This document shows positions 1-14,700 of a stretch of 64,000 nucleotides of DNA, piece by piece. The position numbers and the translations under genes are program-made. Source of the DNA: Glandiceps talaboti (taxonomy: Eukaryota; Hemichordata; Enteropneusta; Spengelidae). How positions within the stretch are numbered: the first letter of the stretch is position 1; every line of letters begins with the position of its first letter. Location: NCBI RefSeq assembly GCF_964340395.1, contig NC_135556.1, forward strand, positions 11,732,910 through 11,796,909, given 5' to 3'. The notes below the pieces were generated by a model. It ran no database searches. It was not told where the DNA came from and worked only from the letters and a program-made list of their open reading frames with translations.

Positions 1-3000
1 TCTACAAGGTCTTGCTTTTCGCGCACCATTTCTTCATCTGTTGGTTCTGGTACCAGTTCAGGTGCCAGTTCTGTGTCTGGTGGCTGTTCTGGTTGGGGTT
101 CCTGTTCTGGTTTGGTTTCAGGTTCCTGTTTAAGTCCTGGTTGTTGTTCTGCATCTGGCATTTCATCTTGTGAGTTATTTAAAATTGCCTGCACCTCTTC
201 AATCTGCGATGTTGCTAGTTCCTGAACAGGATGGTCTGCTTCATCAGTTTGCAAATCATCTTCAGTTGGTGTTACAGCTTGTGCCACATTTTGCATTGGA
301 GCTTTTGCTGCATCTTGTGCCACATCTTGTGCTGCAGCTTTTGCTGCATCTTGTACCACATCTTGTGCTGCATCTTGTGCCACATCTTGTGCTGCATCTT
401 GTACCGCATCTTGTGCTGCATCTTGTGCCACATCTTGCATTGCAGCTTGTGCCGCATCTTGTACCACATCTTGTGCTGCAGTTTGTGCTGCATCTTGTGC
501 CACAGCTTGTGCTGCAGCTTCTGCCTCCCTTTCATCTGATTTCAGTTTGTCGCGTTCCATTTGTTCAGTACAGTCATTCAAACCAGCACAGTAGTGTAGC
601 ATCAACAGAGCTAGTGCCTGCAATCGTTCATCACTCTTGTTAATGTACGCATTGAGTTTTGCTTTCTCTTTGGGATCTGTGCACTGCTTTTCTTCTTTAA
701 ACAGGTCTGTTCTTGACTCAGATTCCTGATCAATTTCATGCTGTAATTTACTAATCTGGAAATTGAAAACATGTTGAGATGAGTTACAGCAACTTTACCA
801 GTCAAAGGGAAAAAAGTATATGTCACTTTGAGCAAGAAACTATCTTACATTTGTAGCTATGATACATCTCAAGCTTGCAGTGTTTCTACTGCACTTTTAC
901 TCGCTTCACTGAACGTATTGCTACAGATAACACTGCAAGCATGAGTGCAACTACCCCAAGTGCATCACACTGGCACCCATGCATCATGAGGTTCTGTCAT
1001 ACACGTAGTACTAAATTACTCATGTACATCTTTCTTTAACATTTATGATTTACTTAATATTAAGTGCAATTAAACTCCACTTCCTTTGTTTTCTGTAATA
1101 TACATAAACCTCTCTGACCAGATCTTTTAAATATATACTGACTTACCATTGCATTTAGTTTCTCTTTTCTTTCTTCATATGGAAGATTACTGAATAGTTC
1201 CTTACCCATCTGTAAAAGGAAAACCAACATTTAAGATCACACACATACTTGGCAAGATATTGCATGAAGAGAACTGAAAATCTAACCTGTACTGGCTATG
1301 GTAGATACTGGATGGGACTCACTGATACATACATTGAGAGACTAGTTTTGATAGCAATTGCTTATAATTTGTTTGCCACTTAATTTAGAAAATCTTGGTT
1401 TATGTTATCACAATAAATGACCCAACTGTATATTTGTGATAAGCAACACATTCCTTTTTATACATAAATTGGTACCATCACGCCTTTGGCTCTGGCTGAC
1501 ATGTTAATTCTGATCTCATAAGACCAGGTCAAGCATGTGGTGTCAAAGTTCAAAGTTCACCAATTTCCTTGGACTACCATAGACACTTAAACAATGCTTT
1601 TTTGTCCAATAGTGTAGTTGACATTGCCATTGCACTTTCATGACATACAGTGACAGTAAGTCAACTATTGGGAAGGTAACACAGACACCTACCTCTTTTG
1701 CAGCAGCTACAACCAATGCATCAGCATCTCCAGGTTTACTGTGTGGTCCATATGTTTGCAACAACTGTGTTTTAAGTGTGCGAGCACTTCCAGCCATACT
1801 GTCACTGTCACTGCCTTCATTATCGGATGATACATCAGTACCTGTTTTCCTCAAGTATTTTGGTCTCTGCAGACCTCGTGGCAGGAGTTTAGGAGAGGAT
1901 CTGGGTGATTTATTAGCTTGTACTGATGATGCGATATCTTTTGTAGCACTTTCTCCATCTTTGGTGGTTTTGTTGGCATGTGCTAACAGCAGATTGGTTG
2001 AACTTCGACGTGCCCCTTCCCTGAAAACATACACAACACACATTGTCAATTTCAGACAGACACTACTTCATCTGTTACATACTTATAAAACTCATCATAT
2101 TCATTTTGATCCGTGTCTTGTAAAGAGTATGAAATATCCATACAGCATTGACAGTTTTATGCATGCACACTTTTGAGATAAAACAAAATTAGCACACCAG
2201 AAATGTTCAGATCTGGTGCCATTTTTCAGTACCCAACATACAACAATACGTAGGCACATCATAAAAATAGCAAACATTCGATTTCTTGGTCGACACCGCT
2301 CCACACACTTCACATGCATTACTATACCCGGGGTAGGCATGTGTGAGAAGCAGTCAGCCTTTTTGTTCTATTTTGACCCTCTAGCATGAGATAAAATGCT
2401 ATTACAGGTACCAAGAATTAAATACCCATTTTTATACAAAAATACATGTCAATTCATATGATTTGTAGTGAATTTTCACTAATGAACTTGAAAAAAAGTG
2501 AAAAAGAATTTTGAACAGTAGCACCCCTACCTGGCTAGTCAATTTTGTCCTTAATCCCTCCCACTAGCTACCCCCCCCCCCCCCCCACTTCCTCCCCAAA
2601 CCCCCAACCAAAATAATTGTCAACATTAAACTTACTTGGTACAATATGTCTGTGTTTGAGCTTTGTCAACACACTTCCTATGGCAAATCATTGCACATAC
2701 CCGGCACTGGAAAGCATTTTTGGTCCATACCTGAAAATAAATACAAAGTAAACATAAACACTTTTTTTTTTTACAAACCAGTTACATTGTGATTGATATG
2801 GAATGATAAGTCATTGTTTAATAATTATGAATGATGAAACATCAACAAAAAATATTAAAATATCAGAATTTATGGCGAGTATATCAAATCAATATAGAAC
2901 TGGTTTAACCTACTTAAACCATGCAATGATTATAATTGTCTCAAGCAGAAAAATTTGCTTATCTCTGACTGGCTATAGATCTACCAACATGGATTCACAT

Positions 3001-6000
3001 TATGTGGGGATGATACTAATATCATGTGACACAGTGTGTATACTTAAAATCCAGTAAAACAATCATGCCTCCTTTCAGTAAAGCGTTGGGTTTGTTTTCC
3101 TAAATCCCTTGTGTTGAGATGACATAGCCAAAATACGCACAACAAAGGTTGTAAGCTGTCAGTTAAGTCCTAAGCTAAGATATCACATTCTACCTTGTAC
3201 AGCTGTAACATTTACAGTCCAAACTCACCTTCTTGGTGCATAAATCACATCTTGTAGGCGAGAAGAACTGAGTTGGTAGCCAGTCATGCCAACAAGCCTT
3301 TGAAGAGCTGAAAGAAATCACTTTTTGATTAGATTGAGTTCATATATTAAACATAACCATGGAAAATTATTATCACAAATCACCTCCCAAGTTTGTTCAC
3401 ATTGAAACATGTGAATAGTTTATGTGCAAATAGTCTGTATTTGTGATAGTCTGATAGAAAAGATCATGAACACTCATTCAAGTCACTGTACTCTCCTATG
3501 ATAAAAAAGAAATTATATTTCAGTTACATTTAGTAAACAGTTGGTGAATATTTCAAAAGTAGATGACTATGGGTAGGATAGTAGCATAACCAACTACTGT
3601 AGGAGGTGGCAGAGTGGGGGTGGGGTTACTTAGCAAACACACTTTTCTTGAACAAAGCAGTTCAAGTTTACAAATTTCATTTCTGAGGCACATACTGACC
3701 CCCAAATGTACAAGGTCTGAAATGATAACAAGAAGTTTAAATATCTCATTTGTGAGTCCTATTCAACTTCTGCATGGGAAGACCTTCTAGCCACAGTAGA
3801 TAGAAAAAATAACTTGTATTTCATTTATGGGTTGTATTCAACTTCTACATGGGAAGACCTTCTAGCCACAGTAGACAGAAAAATAATGACACATTCAAGA
3901 TATATCATCACTGTTACTTTGCCGAACACAAAGTGCAATTTTAGCTTTCAAATGTACATTTTAAAATTGACAGAGTTTACAATCAAAGATGATAGTCAAT
4001 GATAATTGAAGTCTGTGGATCGGTACTGGTATTTATCCTCAACAATACTGACTATATTGAATACCTAGTAATGATTTACTATATTGAATGATGTGACGTC
4101 CTTGTACTCTCATCAAAATGTATTAACCTGTAATACAATACCTGATGTCTTGTGATGTCAAAAGTGGGAAAATTACAGTAATGGGTCTAAAAATCACACC
4201 TTAAAGAACAGATACAACACAATACAATGTAACCATGTAATTTCGTTAATGACCTGTCAGAATTTGAACTCATATTTAAATACAATAATAAAACATAATA
4301 GAATTATAATAAAATGTGTGTCTGTATGAAATGCATCACTTCTGGCAAAAAAAACCCCAACTCAACATGCACATACAGTGAATGCAGACTTGAGTTTGAA
4401 AGCTCCGTTGAAGTACATGTACATGTACACAGTAAGACTGATAGCTGTGAATATATGAAGTGTCCGAATTTTTTATTTTCTGGTTGGAATTAGTCTGCGA
4501 CCATACATCATTCATGACCAAGTGATACTTTCTTGTTTACAAGGAGAAGTTTTCACTCAAGGTAGATTATATCGTGTGTGGTTTTTTTTTTACCAGGAAA
4601 TCAAGAGGAGTGGCAGTCTTCGATTTGCATGTGTGAGACTGTGTGAACCTTGTATTGAACGGCTGCAACGACAGGGTTGAGTACAGGTTGTAGATTGAAA
4701 TTATGACAAGATTTGTCACAACATTAACAGTTTCATGAGATAAGAATATGCCTATAACAATTAATATATAGTGCTGCAAGTCTGCTTGCTACTGTTTGGT
4801 GAAAAACATTGCAACGGTGTTGTCACTTTCTTAGTATCTACCAGTCAAACATTCTAAAACTGTCATGATTTGAAAAAAAAATGACTGGAACAGAACAGAC
4901 AGAGGTGTGCTGAATTGTAGAAGCCAGGATTGTGGAAATCGCTCTAAAGCTCTACCTCCAGTGTTTGGAAAACTGTCTAATTTTGAAGTGAGCAGGATGT
5001 CAAATTCAACCTTTAATTTGAGTGGTAACTTGTGGGAGACAAACAACGTCACAGAAGATTTACATTGGTCAAATCTCGGAGAAGACAATATACCAGATTT
5101 TATGAAAACTGGCTTCTTCAAATGGCTAATGATTATAATTTTCTATTTCATATTGAGCCCGATTTCAATGATCGGAAACATTTTAGTCATCCTTACTTTG
5201 TGGAACAACAGAAAATTTGAAGATCCACAGTATAAATTTATCATAAGTTTAGCCTTTGCTGATGTAGCTTTCGGTCTTCTCTACCTGCCGATAACTTTTT
5301 GGCCAGTTGTACATGAGACTAACCAATGGCTTTATGGTCATGAACTTTGTCAGTTTCACGGCTGGCTGAATATAACCTTGGCTTTCACCTCACTGTTTAA
5401 CTTAACAGCCATCAGCATAGATCGTTACTTTGCTTGTTGTCAACCCTTACACTATCACCAGAAAATGACGCCAAGGAGAGTAAAAATCATGATCTGTACA
5501 GCTTGGGGATACGCTAGTGTACTCGCACTTCTACCAACGTTTGGACTCGGTGAATACAAATACTACGTACACAAATATTCCTGTACCTCTGTCTGGGAAG
5601 CAAGACTGATAAACCTGGTTTACCAAAACTTGCTTGGTGCTTTAGCATTCTTTCCAACATTAGGGGTTATCATTTATTGTAATCTGAAGATCTATCTAGC
5701 AGTCAAGCATCAGAACACACAGGTCCAACAAATGAACAGCTTCGGTGGTAATCAAGCCCAGCAAAGCAACATCAAGAAAAACTTCAGAGGTGCCAAGATG
5801 ATTGCTGCAGTCATTGCGGCATATTTTGTTACTTGGATAACGTATGTTGCCATACATATGATTGAGCTGTATACTTTCCATAAAACAACGGAATTGAAAG
5901 TTGGTTTGATAGTTGCACAAAATGTGACAAATTGTTTGTATTCTTTGTCTGCGATGGTGAATCCTTTTATCTACGGAATGATGAGAGGGCCAATACGCAA

Positions 6001-6278
6001 AGAGATGAAGAAAAAGTTATACTGTTGCTCGTCCAATCAAAACGGAGTATAAAGTTCAATTTCTTAGCTATTGTCTGCATTTTTAGAAGAAAGTTTAACT
6101 AAATGGTCAGATTATCTTGCCTTGAAGAAAAATCACTTTTAAATAGAAAAATGCTACAGAGTTATACATATAACGACTGACTTTAACAGCAAAATATAAA
6201 ATGAATTATTTGTATTTTTCATACTATCTCACTCACACACACATTCATACTTCTGAAACTTCTGAAAGGCATGCACAT

Positions 6279-6339
<61 letters not shown>

Positions 6340-9300
6340 AATACATTATGTAATTCCATCTGTACTACTTGGTTCTCCCTTTGTGCATTTATTCCTTATA
6401 TGCTACAAAGGTTGAATGTTGTAAATGTGAGTTCTATAAATTTGATAACATTAAAATGCAGATAAAAAAAATAATAGCACAATCCACAGACTGTACATTT
6501 TTGACACAGTTCACTGAAATGGGATATGTTACACACAGTAAACTGTCTAACTGTAAAACAGACTCACTTTTGACAATTAGTTTTGTTGTTAATGGGGAAA
6601 AGCTAATGTTTGCATTATTCTTGTCAGGTTAATAAATGTCAATCAATATCTCCATGCATATGTTTAAGTACACAAGATCTTTTTCACAATATAGTATTTT
6701 AGAAAGGATTACTTTCATCATGTAAAACATCAAATCCATTCCATAATGTGTAAATATGCCTCATGTCTTGTTGTCGAAAATCAAAAGCAAAATATGATGA
6801 AATTGCCATATCGTATATTCACATCCATTTATGTGATAATTACAAAATATACAATGTCAGCTTCACTGTATATTCAGCATTACAATAAGATGAACACTGT
6901 GGTAATAATACAGAAATAGACACAAAACACAGTATATTGTACTTACGCAAAAATAAGTAACAAATTTTGTTTCCGATAACATGATTTCAGAAAATAGGGT
7001 GGTTGGTCAAGATTTTATTTTATTTTACTTTTTATTTTTTTAATTACTTTGACTCAAAGACAATATACTCGTTGGTCACAATACTTTTGTAACATTTGAT
7101 GAGGTGTACAAGAAGTAAATGAAGACAATTACGTGATTCAGAAGTAGACAAACACAATATGTAGACTGTGCTGTTAAAGGCTGAAATGACATCATTTCTC
7201 TCTGGAATGTGATTTTTTTAAAAAATAACCAAAGATACTTTGACAAGGAAATCTACAGGGAAATAGCTGAAGTAAATTGTCATGATTTTACCTTTTTGTA
7301 TGTAAAAGATGTTTAGGGTCAGCAGCTTAAACTAGGGTCGGTCGGAAAGACAAGATGTTTTTTATTTGGCCTGTTATTATCAGATTAATATAATTATATC
7401 TGAACACTTTACACGCCTAATGGATTCAAATTGATGGTTAATAATAATAATATGCTGCAGTCTGAGATAGAACGTAGAAGTCTTTCTTTGAACTGATGTT
7501 TTTCACTTAATATCAGGGCAGCCTTACCTAATTCTATGTTTCTCCTGACCCAACTGACACTGTACTTCTTCAATCTAGTAAAATTAATAACTAAATTGAC
7601 ATCTTCTATGGCAGAGTTAGAGAAAAATTCCAGATTGTCAAATGGCATGAGCACATATCTGAGTGAATATCATTGTTTGTTACTGAAATTCAGGAAATTT
7701 AATTAAACAATTGTTCATTTTACATTTTTTTCTGACTTTTAATTGTCATTTCTATGTCATTCAGAATATTAAACTATGATTATGAATGGAAAGTATCACC
7801 AAAGAACATGTATTGACTGATCGCCAGACCAACTGACTGACTGACTGACTGACTGACTGACTGCACCATCATTACGATGAGAAACACACAATTTAGTAAG
7901 GCTGTCCTTATAGCAATAACAAAGTATCACTGCCATAATAAATGTGAGATACATTGTAAATGACTTTCACATACATCAATATTGATTACTACTGTTTTGA
8001 ATATATTATAAAAGAACATTATTTGAGTGAAATATATATTTTATGATAAGTGCTGTATGAAATAACATCTTTTATCTCTACTAGCCGTGGGTGTTCAAGA
8101 AAGACACCACAGTTATCATAGGTGTTAAAATGATCACTGGTTGCGGTGACAATACATGGAAATTATACAAAAGTACCGAATAATGAAGAATTGAAGTGGA
8201 AAGAGGTCTCTTTTATATATATGTCTGGTACTATTATGCTTTAGAGGTATCAACAAACTTAATTGTCTTTCACATTTTGCTGGACTAAGATTCATGACAG
8301 ACTTGGTTTTTTTCTACTGTTGAGAATTTCTTCTGTAAGTGACATGTACTGTATATACTGACTTACGATTGTACAAGTTGACATAGCTGAAGCAGTGACG
8401 TAACAACAGGGAAATTCAACAGCAATGTAACAGAGCCACAACCACAACAAGCAGTACTGTAACAGCGTTATCAATATGTCTACATGAACAGGAATGAATA
8501 TCAACAAATCGCAGAAGACAGTATTGTGAAATTACTGTAAGCAGCATCTACCTCAAGTGTTTGGGAAGTGTCATGATTTGAACTGAGCAGGATGGAAACA
8601 GAGAATGAGATGTTGAATTCAAGTTTTAATTTGAGTGTTAACTGGTGGGAAATCAACAACTACACGACGGACTCAAATTGGTCAGGTCTTGGAGAGGACA
8701 ACATACCAGCTTTTATGAAATCTGTCGTCTTCAAGTGGATCAATATCATCACATACTTTGTCCTATTATGTCCAATTTCAACAGTTGGAAACATTTTAGT
8801 TATCATTACTTTGCTGAACAACAGGAAATTTGAAGATCCACAGTATAAATTTATCATGAGTTTAGCCTTTGCTGATATAGCTTTATGTCTTATATACCTA
8901 CCTATGACCTATCTACCAGTTACATTAAACAGATGGCCTTATGGGAACACAGTTTGTCAGTTTCATGGCTGGCTACATTTGACCTTGGCTTTCACCTCCC
9001 TCCTTAATCTCACTGCCATTAGCATAGATCGATACTTTGCTTGTTGTCAACCACTACACTACCACCAAAAAATGACACCAGGGCGAGTCAAAATCATGAT
9101 CAGTATGGCCTGGATCTATGCTAGTATACTTGCACTGCTACCAATATTTGGACTTGGTGAGTACGGCTACCACCCACATAAATATTCCTGTAGCATAGTC
9201 TGGGAACCAAAGTTTATTTGCCAATTCTATCAAGGCATACTGGGGATGCTAGCAGTTTTTCCAACATTAGTTATAATCATTTTGTGCTATTTGAAGATTT

Positions 9301-11748
9301 ATCAAGCAGTCAAACATCAGAGAATGAAACTTCAGCAAATGAACAACCATGGTGGTCATCCTGCCCAGCAGAAAATGAAAGACTTAAAGGGCACTTTGAC
9401 ACTTGTTATTGTTATTTGTACATATTTCATCACATGGTTACCCTATGTTAGTGTACATATGATTGAATTATACACAGCCCATAAAACAGCTGAACAGAAA
9501 GCTGTGATAATGACAGCAGAAAATGTGACTTCTTACATATACTGTTTGTCTACTATGGTGAATCCTCTTATATATGGTATGATGCGAGGGCCGATTCGAA
9601 AGGAGATGAAGAAGAGATTTCTAGTTTGTGATTCCAGATAATATGAAAACATTTTACTATACTTAGAATTTCCAAATCAATTTTGAAATTAAGCTCTCAT
9701 GTTTACTGGTGTGTTATCTTTCATAAGTTCAGTATGTAAGTAGTACACAAGTTAGTTTAACATAGACATTGAGAATGGTTCTGGAGAAACTATAATTATA
9801 ATGAATAGTTCAATTGATTTTTGGATAAGAAATCCTACTAAGGTCAATTACGACAAAATGTACAAGTCAAGATTACAAAGTTGAAATATTATTGAGGACT
9901 TGTCAGTGTTTTTGTTAAGGAGGGTAAGCAGGCAAAATCTAAATGAGTTCCCCTGTCATTTTACTAGGGTTCCCCCATTGCTGCTGTTACCAGTGTTTTT
10001 GTTAAGGGTGGTAAGCAGGTAAAATCTACCTGTCAGTTCCCCTGTCATTTTACTGGGGTTCCGACCAAAATTATGGTACAATGTTTTGGAAACTATGTCA
10101 GTTTTACCACATCCCCCTTTCTGTTACTTGGGTTCCCCAAGCAACCTTTAGCAAAGACCATGGCACTGCTTTATTGCCAATAATGGCAGTTTTATTTAGA
10201 GAGATATATTATATTACAAGGTCAGTCAAGGTGATATTGATTTTTCACATTAGTGAAGTTTAATAACAGTAATATAAAGATGACGACAATTTCATGACTA
10301 TTATTATATCAGTTTCATTATACATGTCCTAGTATTCATTTTATTGATTGCTGTCAGTCTATACTACACAATGTATTATTCTCTTACAATTATGATTCGT
10401 GACAGAGTTATTACTTTTCCATTAAACTTTTTAATGAATTGATATTTAAAGAGGGCCAAGACTCAGTATAAGTTTTTGTATCCAGCTAAATTACTCTGGT
10501 TATTGAGCCTTCAGTTTGCTAAGATAGACACAAACTAAAACTATTGTCACAACATGTTGATACAACAGTGATAAGCTATTGAATACATGTTGGTTTAATT
10601 AGAGTCTCAGTAGGAGAAATTCTGATTAAAATGTGATGTGGTGAAAGCAGTTAGATGTCTTTATTTACCTCTATTTACATCATTTTGTGTCATTTGTTTT
10701 GTTCCTGGTGATTATGTATTGTTTTGGGACTTCCAATGTTTACACTATCTTGATCACAGGGTGATTAGAATTGCACAACAGAGGAACCGCTATCACCGAA
10801 TTGTGCAATCTACCACATTGAAGAAGGATAGATTTAGTTTGTGCCTATCGTAGTAAACTTGATTACTGGAGTCATAACAAAAAAGTAGAAAGTTTTCACA
10901 AAATGAAAATCTGTTTGGGTTTGGTAAAATGTTATGAAAGTCATTGTTTTTATCTATATCTACTCCTGTCATTCTGTTATACAGTCAGTAATTGCTAAAA
11001 AAAATTAAAGCTCACTCAGAGGGGTTTACCAATGTGTGAGGGCACCGGTCATGTTGTACCTTTAGAGACTAACGACTGAGCAAGGCTAAACGATACAATC
11101 ATGAATCAATGTACATGTATTTGACTTTTCTCAACTGTGAATTACAGTCAAGGTGAGGTCATCATGTCATTGCACCATTTAAGGCAAACTGTCCTGACCA
11201 AAAACAATTCTTCTTCTTTTTTCCTTATATATAAACTCAATTTATCTAATACAAACTTATTTTTCCTTAGAAGGCTATTAATTAAAGACAAGGGTTATTC
11301 AGAGTGTAAATGTAATTTTGAGCAGTGAATGTTGTATATATCAATCTTTTAGATTTATTCCAACAGTCCAAATACTTATTACATAGCTATACATATTTGA
11401 TCATAAATAAATAAATGTATACAAAATATCAAATTTGTTGCTAATTCGTATTCACACTATGCTAATTAATATTTTGAAAATTTAACTTTTGGATGCTTAA
11501 TTTAGTCAAATCTAACTAAAGCACATGTAATAAGAGAAAACAACCACTTTTTCATTGTACATTGTAATATGCAAATTACATGACTAATATGCACTGATTA
11601 TAATATCAAATGAGTAATTGATATGCATGGATTTCATGAGAAAATCATTGAGATCTAGACATACTGAAATAGAACAAGTCTTGAGTGGTTCTTGAGAAAA
11701 TGATGACACAAAATGGCACACACAGATACACACACATACATACACATA

Positions 11749-11799
<51 letters not shown>

Positions 11800-14700
11800 C
11801 ATTTATAAGTCCTACAGAAACTAAAAATGCATTGAGACTACTGCGAATCAATGTAGTTTGTGAGATACATTTGTTATGTCAAGTTATTAGCTATCACTCA
11901 AAAAAGGGGTTAGCTGATGTGTGAGGGCGCTCTGACAGGACACACACGCGTACCTTGCAGACTACAGACTACCTACCACCAAATACAGGGAGTACACCTG
12001 GAGTAACCCTTAGTACACAAGATAATGTGTCTGCAATTCGTACAATTTATGACCATCTTTGTCAGAAACTACATTCAAAGATTCAAGTTCAAATAAATAT
12101 TCATAAATATGGATTTACCTGGCCTCTGTTGGTTGTTGAGTTGAGTTCACAACTTGTTCTTTTTCCTTCTCTTTGTCCTTCACAATGGGAATCTTTTTAG
12201 TAAATCTGGGTTCTTCATGGTTTTTGTTTTCAGCAACCACGGAAGCACTTTTCTTAGGTTTGCTTTCAGTTTCAGTGAGTGTTTCAACTTTCTTCTTTCC
12301 TTCAACTTCTTCTCTCGTTTGTTGTTTTATGGATGGATCCGGCACATGATGGAATAACAGCATCACGTCACCGTAACACAGTGATTCCTCGAAACCACGA
12401 TGTGCGGCTAACTCTGGATGTAAACCACGCCGACTATCAAATCAAAAACAAAGAATATGATAATGAAGAACATTTTATAGCCAAATAACTGAAGTAAAAA
12501 GCTGTTTTCAGAACATAAAGATGTCGTAATTTATTGTAAAGAAATTTAAATTAACAGAGTTAGGTAAATCATCGTTTTCATCAAATGTAAGGTAAAAACA
12601 GTGACTACACTGAAAAGCTGCTGTATTATTGATTGAATGCGGCAGAACTCCATGACATGTCAGTGCCAGTGTAGCAAACTCAGGATATTTACTTGATGTG
12701 TTCGCTGCAGCTGTGTAGCAGAATATACTGCAAACACAAGTGTTCCAATACATGAATACCCAAACTGGCACTCAGATGTCATGGGCTTCTGTTATCATTA
12801 GATGTGTTTACTTGAAACATCACATTTTGTAAACATATATTGTCAGTATGTGTTTACATGTCGCATTGATTTGTGGAAACTCGCAAGTTCATTTGCATAC
12901 AATAATGCATGCAATGTTTTTGGTGTAAAATTACAACCATGACATCGAAAATCAAATGTTGTTTGCTTCAGTAAAAATCCTACTAACACTACTACATTTT
13001 ATCATCTGGCTCAACAAGAATCTTACCAACAGAGATATTTGTCAAGCAAGGCAATAAAATGTAACAATGCTAGTAAGATTTTTGAGCCATGAATCTGCCA
13101 TGAATTTTTGGTTCAAGTTTGCCGATGCTGTTTGTTTCTGAATGACTACGTTTTGAAGATTTAAACCACAGTGACTGTACCCCAGTCAACCCAGCTGTAG
13201 AATTGTGGAACCTGGTAGGACAGCGGTTGCAATGCAGATGCTTTAATCCTATGCATTTACATAGGCACTCTGTAAGATACTGTCATTGCGTCACTACCTC
13301 ACCAACCTGGGTTGACCGATGTGTGAGGGCGCTCCATCATGGCATACCTTACAAACTATTTACATAGGCTTCAGGAAATTACAAAATGTATATAGGGCCA
13401 TTGTGCCAATATATGTCTGTGCCAGGAGTAATAATTCTACAGTTCTATGTTTACGACACCCATTGTGGAAGACATTTTCTAAATGTGTACAGTTGTTATC
13501 ATATACACTGACCTGGACCCAGCTCTTCGTTCCGGAGGCTGTAGATGGTATGTCTGCATATATTCACCGGAGGACGTAGCTAGACAGTGTAATGCTGTAT
13601 TCATTAGTGGTACACTGGTGTAACTGATCAATGTCTCTTTGTCTGGTTTACCAGTTATTACACCTTTACCCCATACGCATACATTCAGGTACTGATCACA
13701 ATCATATACATCAAATTGGAAAGTTTCATCCCATGAAGGATCCTGACAAAAAAAATTATTAGAAAATACATTAATAATACAATCACAATCTGGGCTTACA
13801 TTTGTTCATTGCATTGCATACTGTTGCCATGGCCACTTTGTCAATCTGGGCTTACATTCGTTCATTGCATAGCATACTGTTGCCATGGCCACTTTGTTAA
13901 TCTGGGCTTACATTCGTTCATTGCATAGCATACTGTTGCCATGGCCACTTTGTTAATCTGGGCTTACATTCATTCATTGCAGAGCATACTGTTGCCATGA
14001 CCGCTTTGTCAGTATGTTATACATTGTGTTTTCCAGTTCCCCACTTTACAGCTATTTTTGATGAAAGTGTCACAAGACGGCAATCCACAGTGGCGAAATT
14101 GAGGGCTAAACTTTGGTCGAGGATGCCAACACATACAAGAAGTAAGCTATATCACTATGGCTATACATAAAAACCACACACAGCTGACTCTGACTTCCTG
14201 AAAATTGCAACCTTTTAAACAAATTATCATCATAACTATTTAGATTGGCTGGGAATGCCATCAGCCTAATGACCTTAAACATCATGAAATAGCAGCTTTT
14301 CAAATGAGGCCTACAGTACTCGTCTATATTGTGGACCTCGCTTCCTTCTTCCAATTAGCACTCCTAGTGTCCAAAGTATACAATCTTTTGTTTTTTTCAT
14401 AAGAGAATGGTATACTGTTGTTAGGTAAGCGATTGGGGGCAGGGCAGGGTTTCAAAGGAGGCCTTCAAGTTCAGTGCTCAGTTTTGTGGGCCTCACTTCC
14501 TTGCTACTGAATGGCGCCCCTAGTGTCCAAACTATATAATCTTTTGTCTTTTCCATAACCAGAATTTGGAATACTGCTGTTGATTCATTCATTGTTATCT
14601 GTATTTTTGTACTCTGACTGGATATCATGTTGAATAATTGTGCAAATTTTCATGTACACTTACCAGCATTGCAGGTACTTCTGATGTTTTCTTGACGTCA

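Larger units (their letters stand above)
3308..12118 (-). other. PDZD8 intron 11, 8.8 kb, host of two GPCR genes
   Basis: This is by far the longest PDZD8 intron in the window. It contains the two plus-strand GPCR genes, an (AC)n tract at 6281-6337, an (ACTG)n tract at 7832-7863, a 75-bp tandem duplication at 3743-3892, an 87-bp-period duplication at 9904-10068, an inverted-repeat element at 10518-10855 and degraded MITE copies near 11.0 and 11.9 kb. I see no further coding sequence in it. Confidence 0.8.

Noticed and set aside
170-643. Plus-strand frame of 157 codons rich in His-Leu-Val (and an overlapping Cys-rich one)
   Set aside because: It is the antisense of the Ala-Gln-Asp coding repeat in PDZD8. 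Codon periodicity of the repeat keeps several frames open.
1543-2049. Longer minus-strand frame running past the exon 14 borders
   Set aside because: Only 2020-1693 is flanked by a proper acceptor and donor and keeps phase with neighbouring PDZD8 exons. The rest is intron read-through.
4907-4996. Thirty-codon N-terminal extension of the first GPCR
   Set aside because: The paralogue has its start at the aligned downstream ATG, the upstream sequence aligns as leader DNA, and the extension has no receptor-like or signal character.
13786-14010. CRISPR-like regular spacing of repeats
   Set aside because: Units are contiguous 56-bp copies without unique spacers, and the genome is animal. It is a minisatellite.
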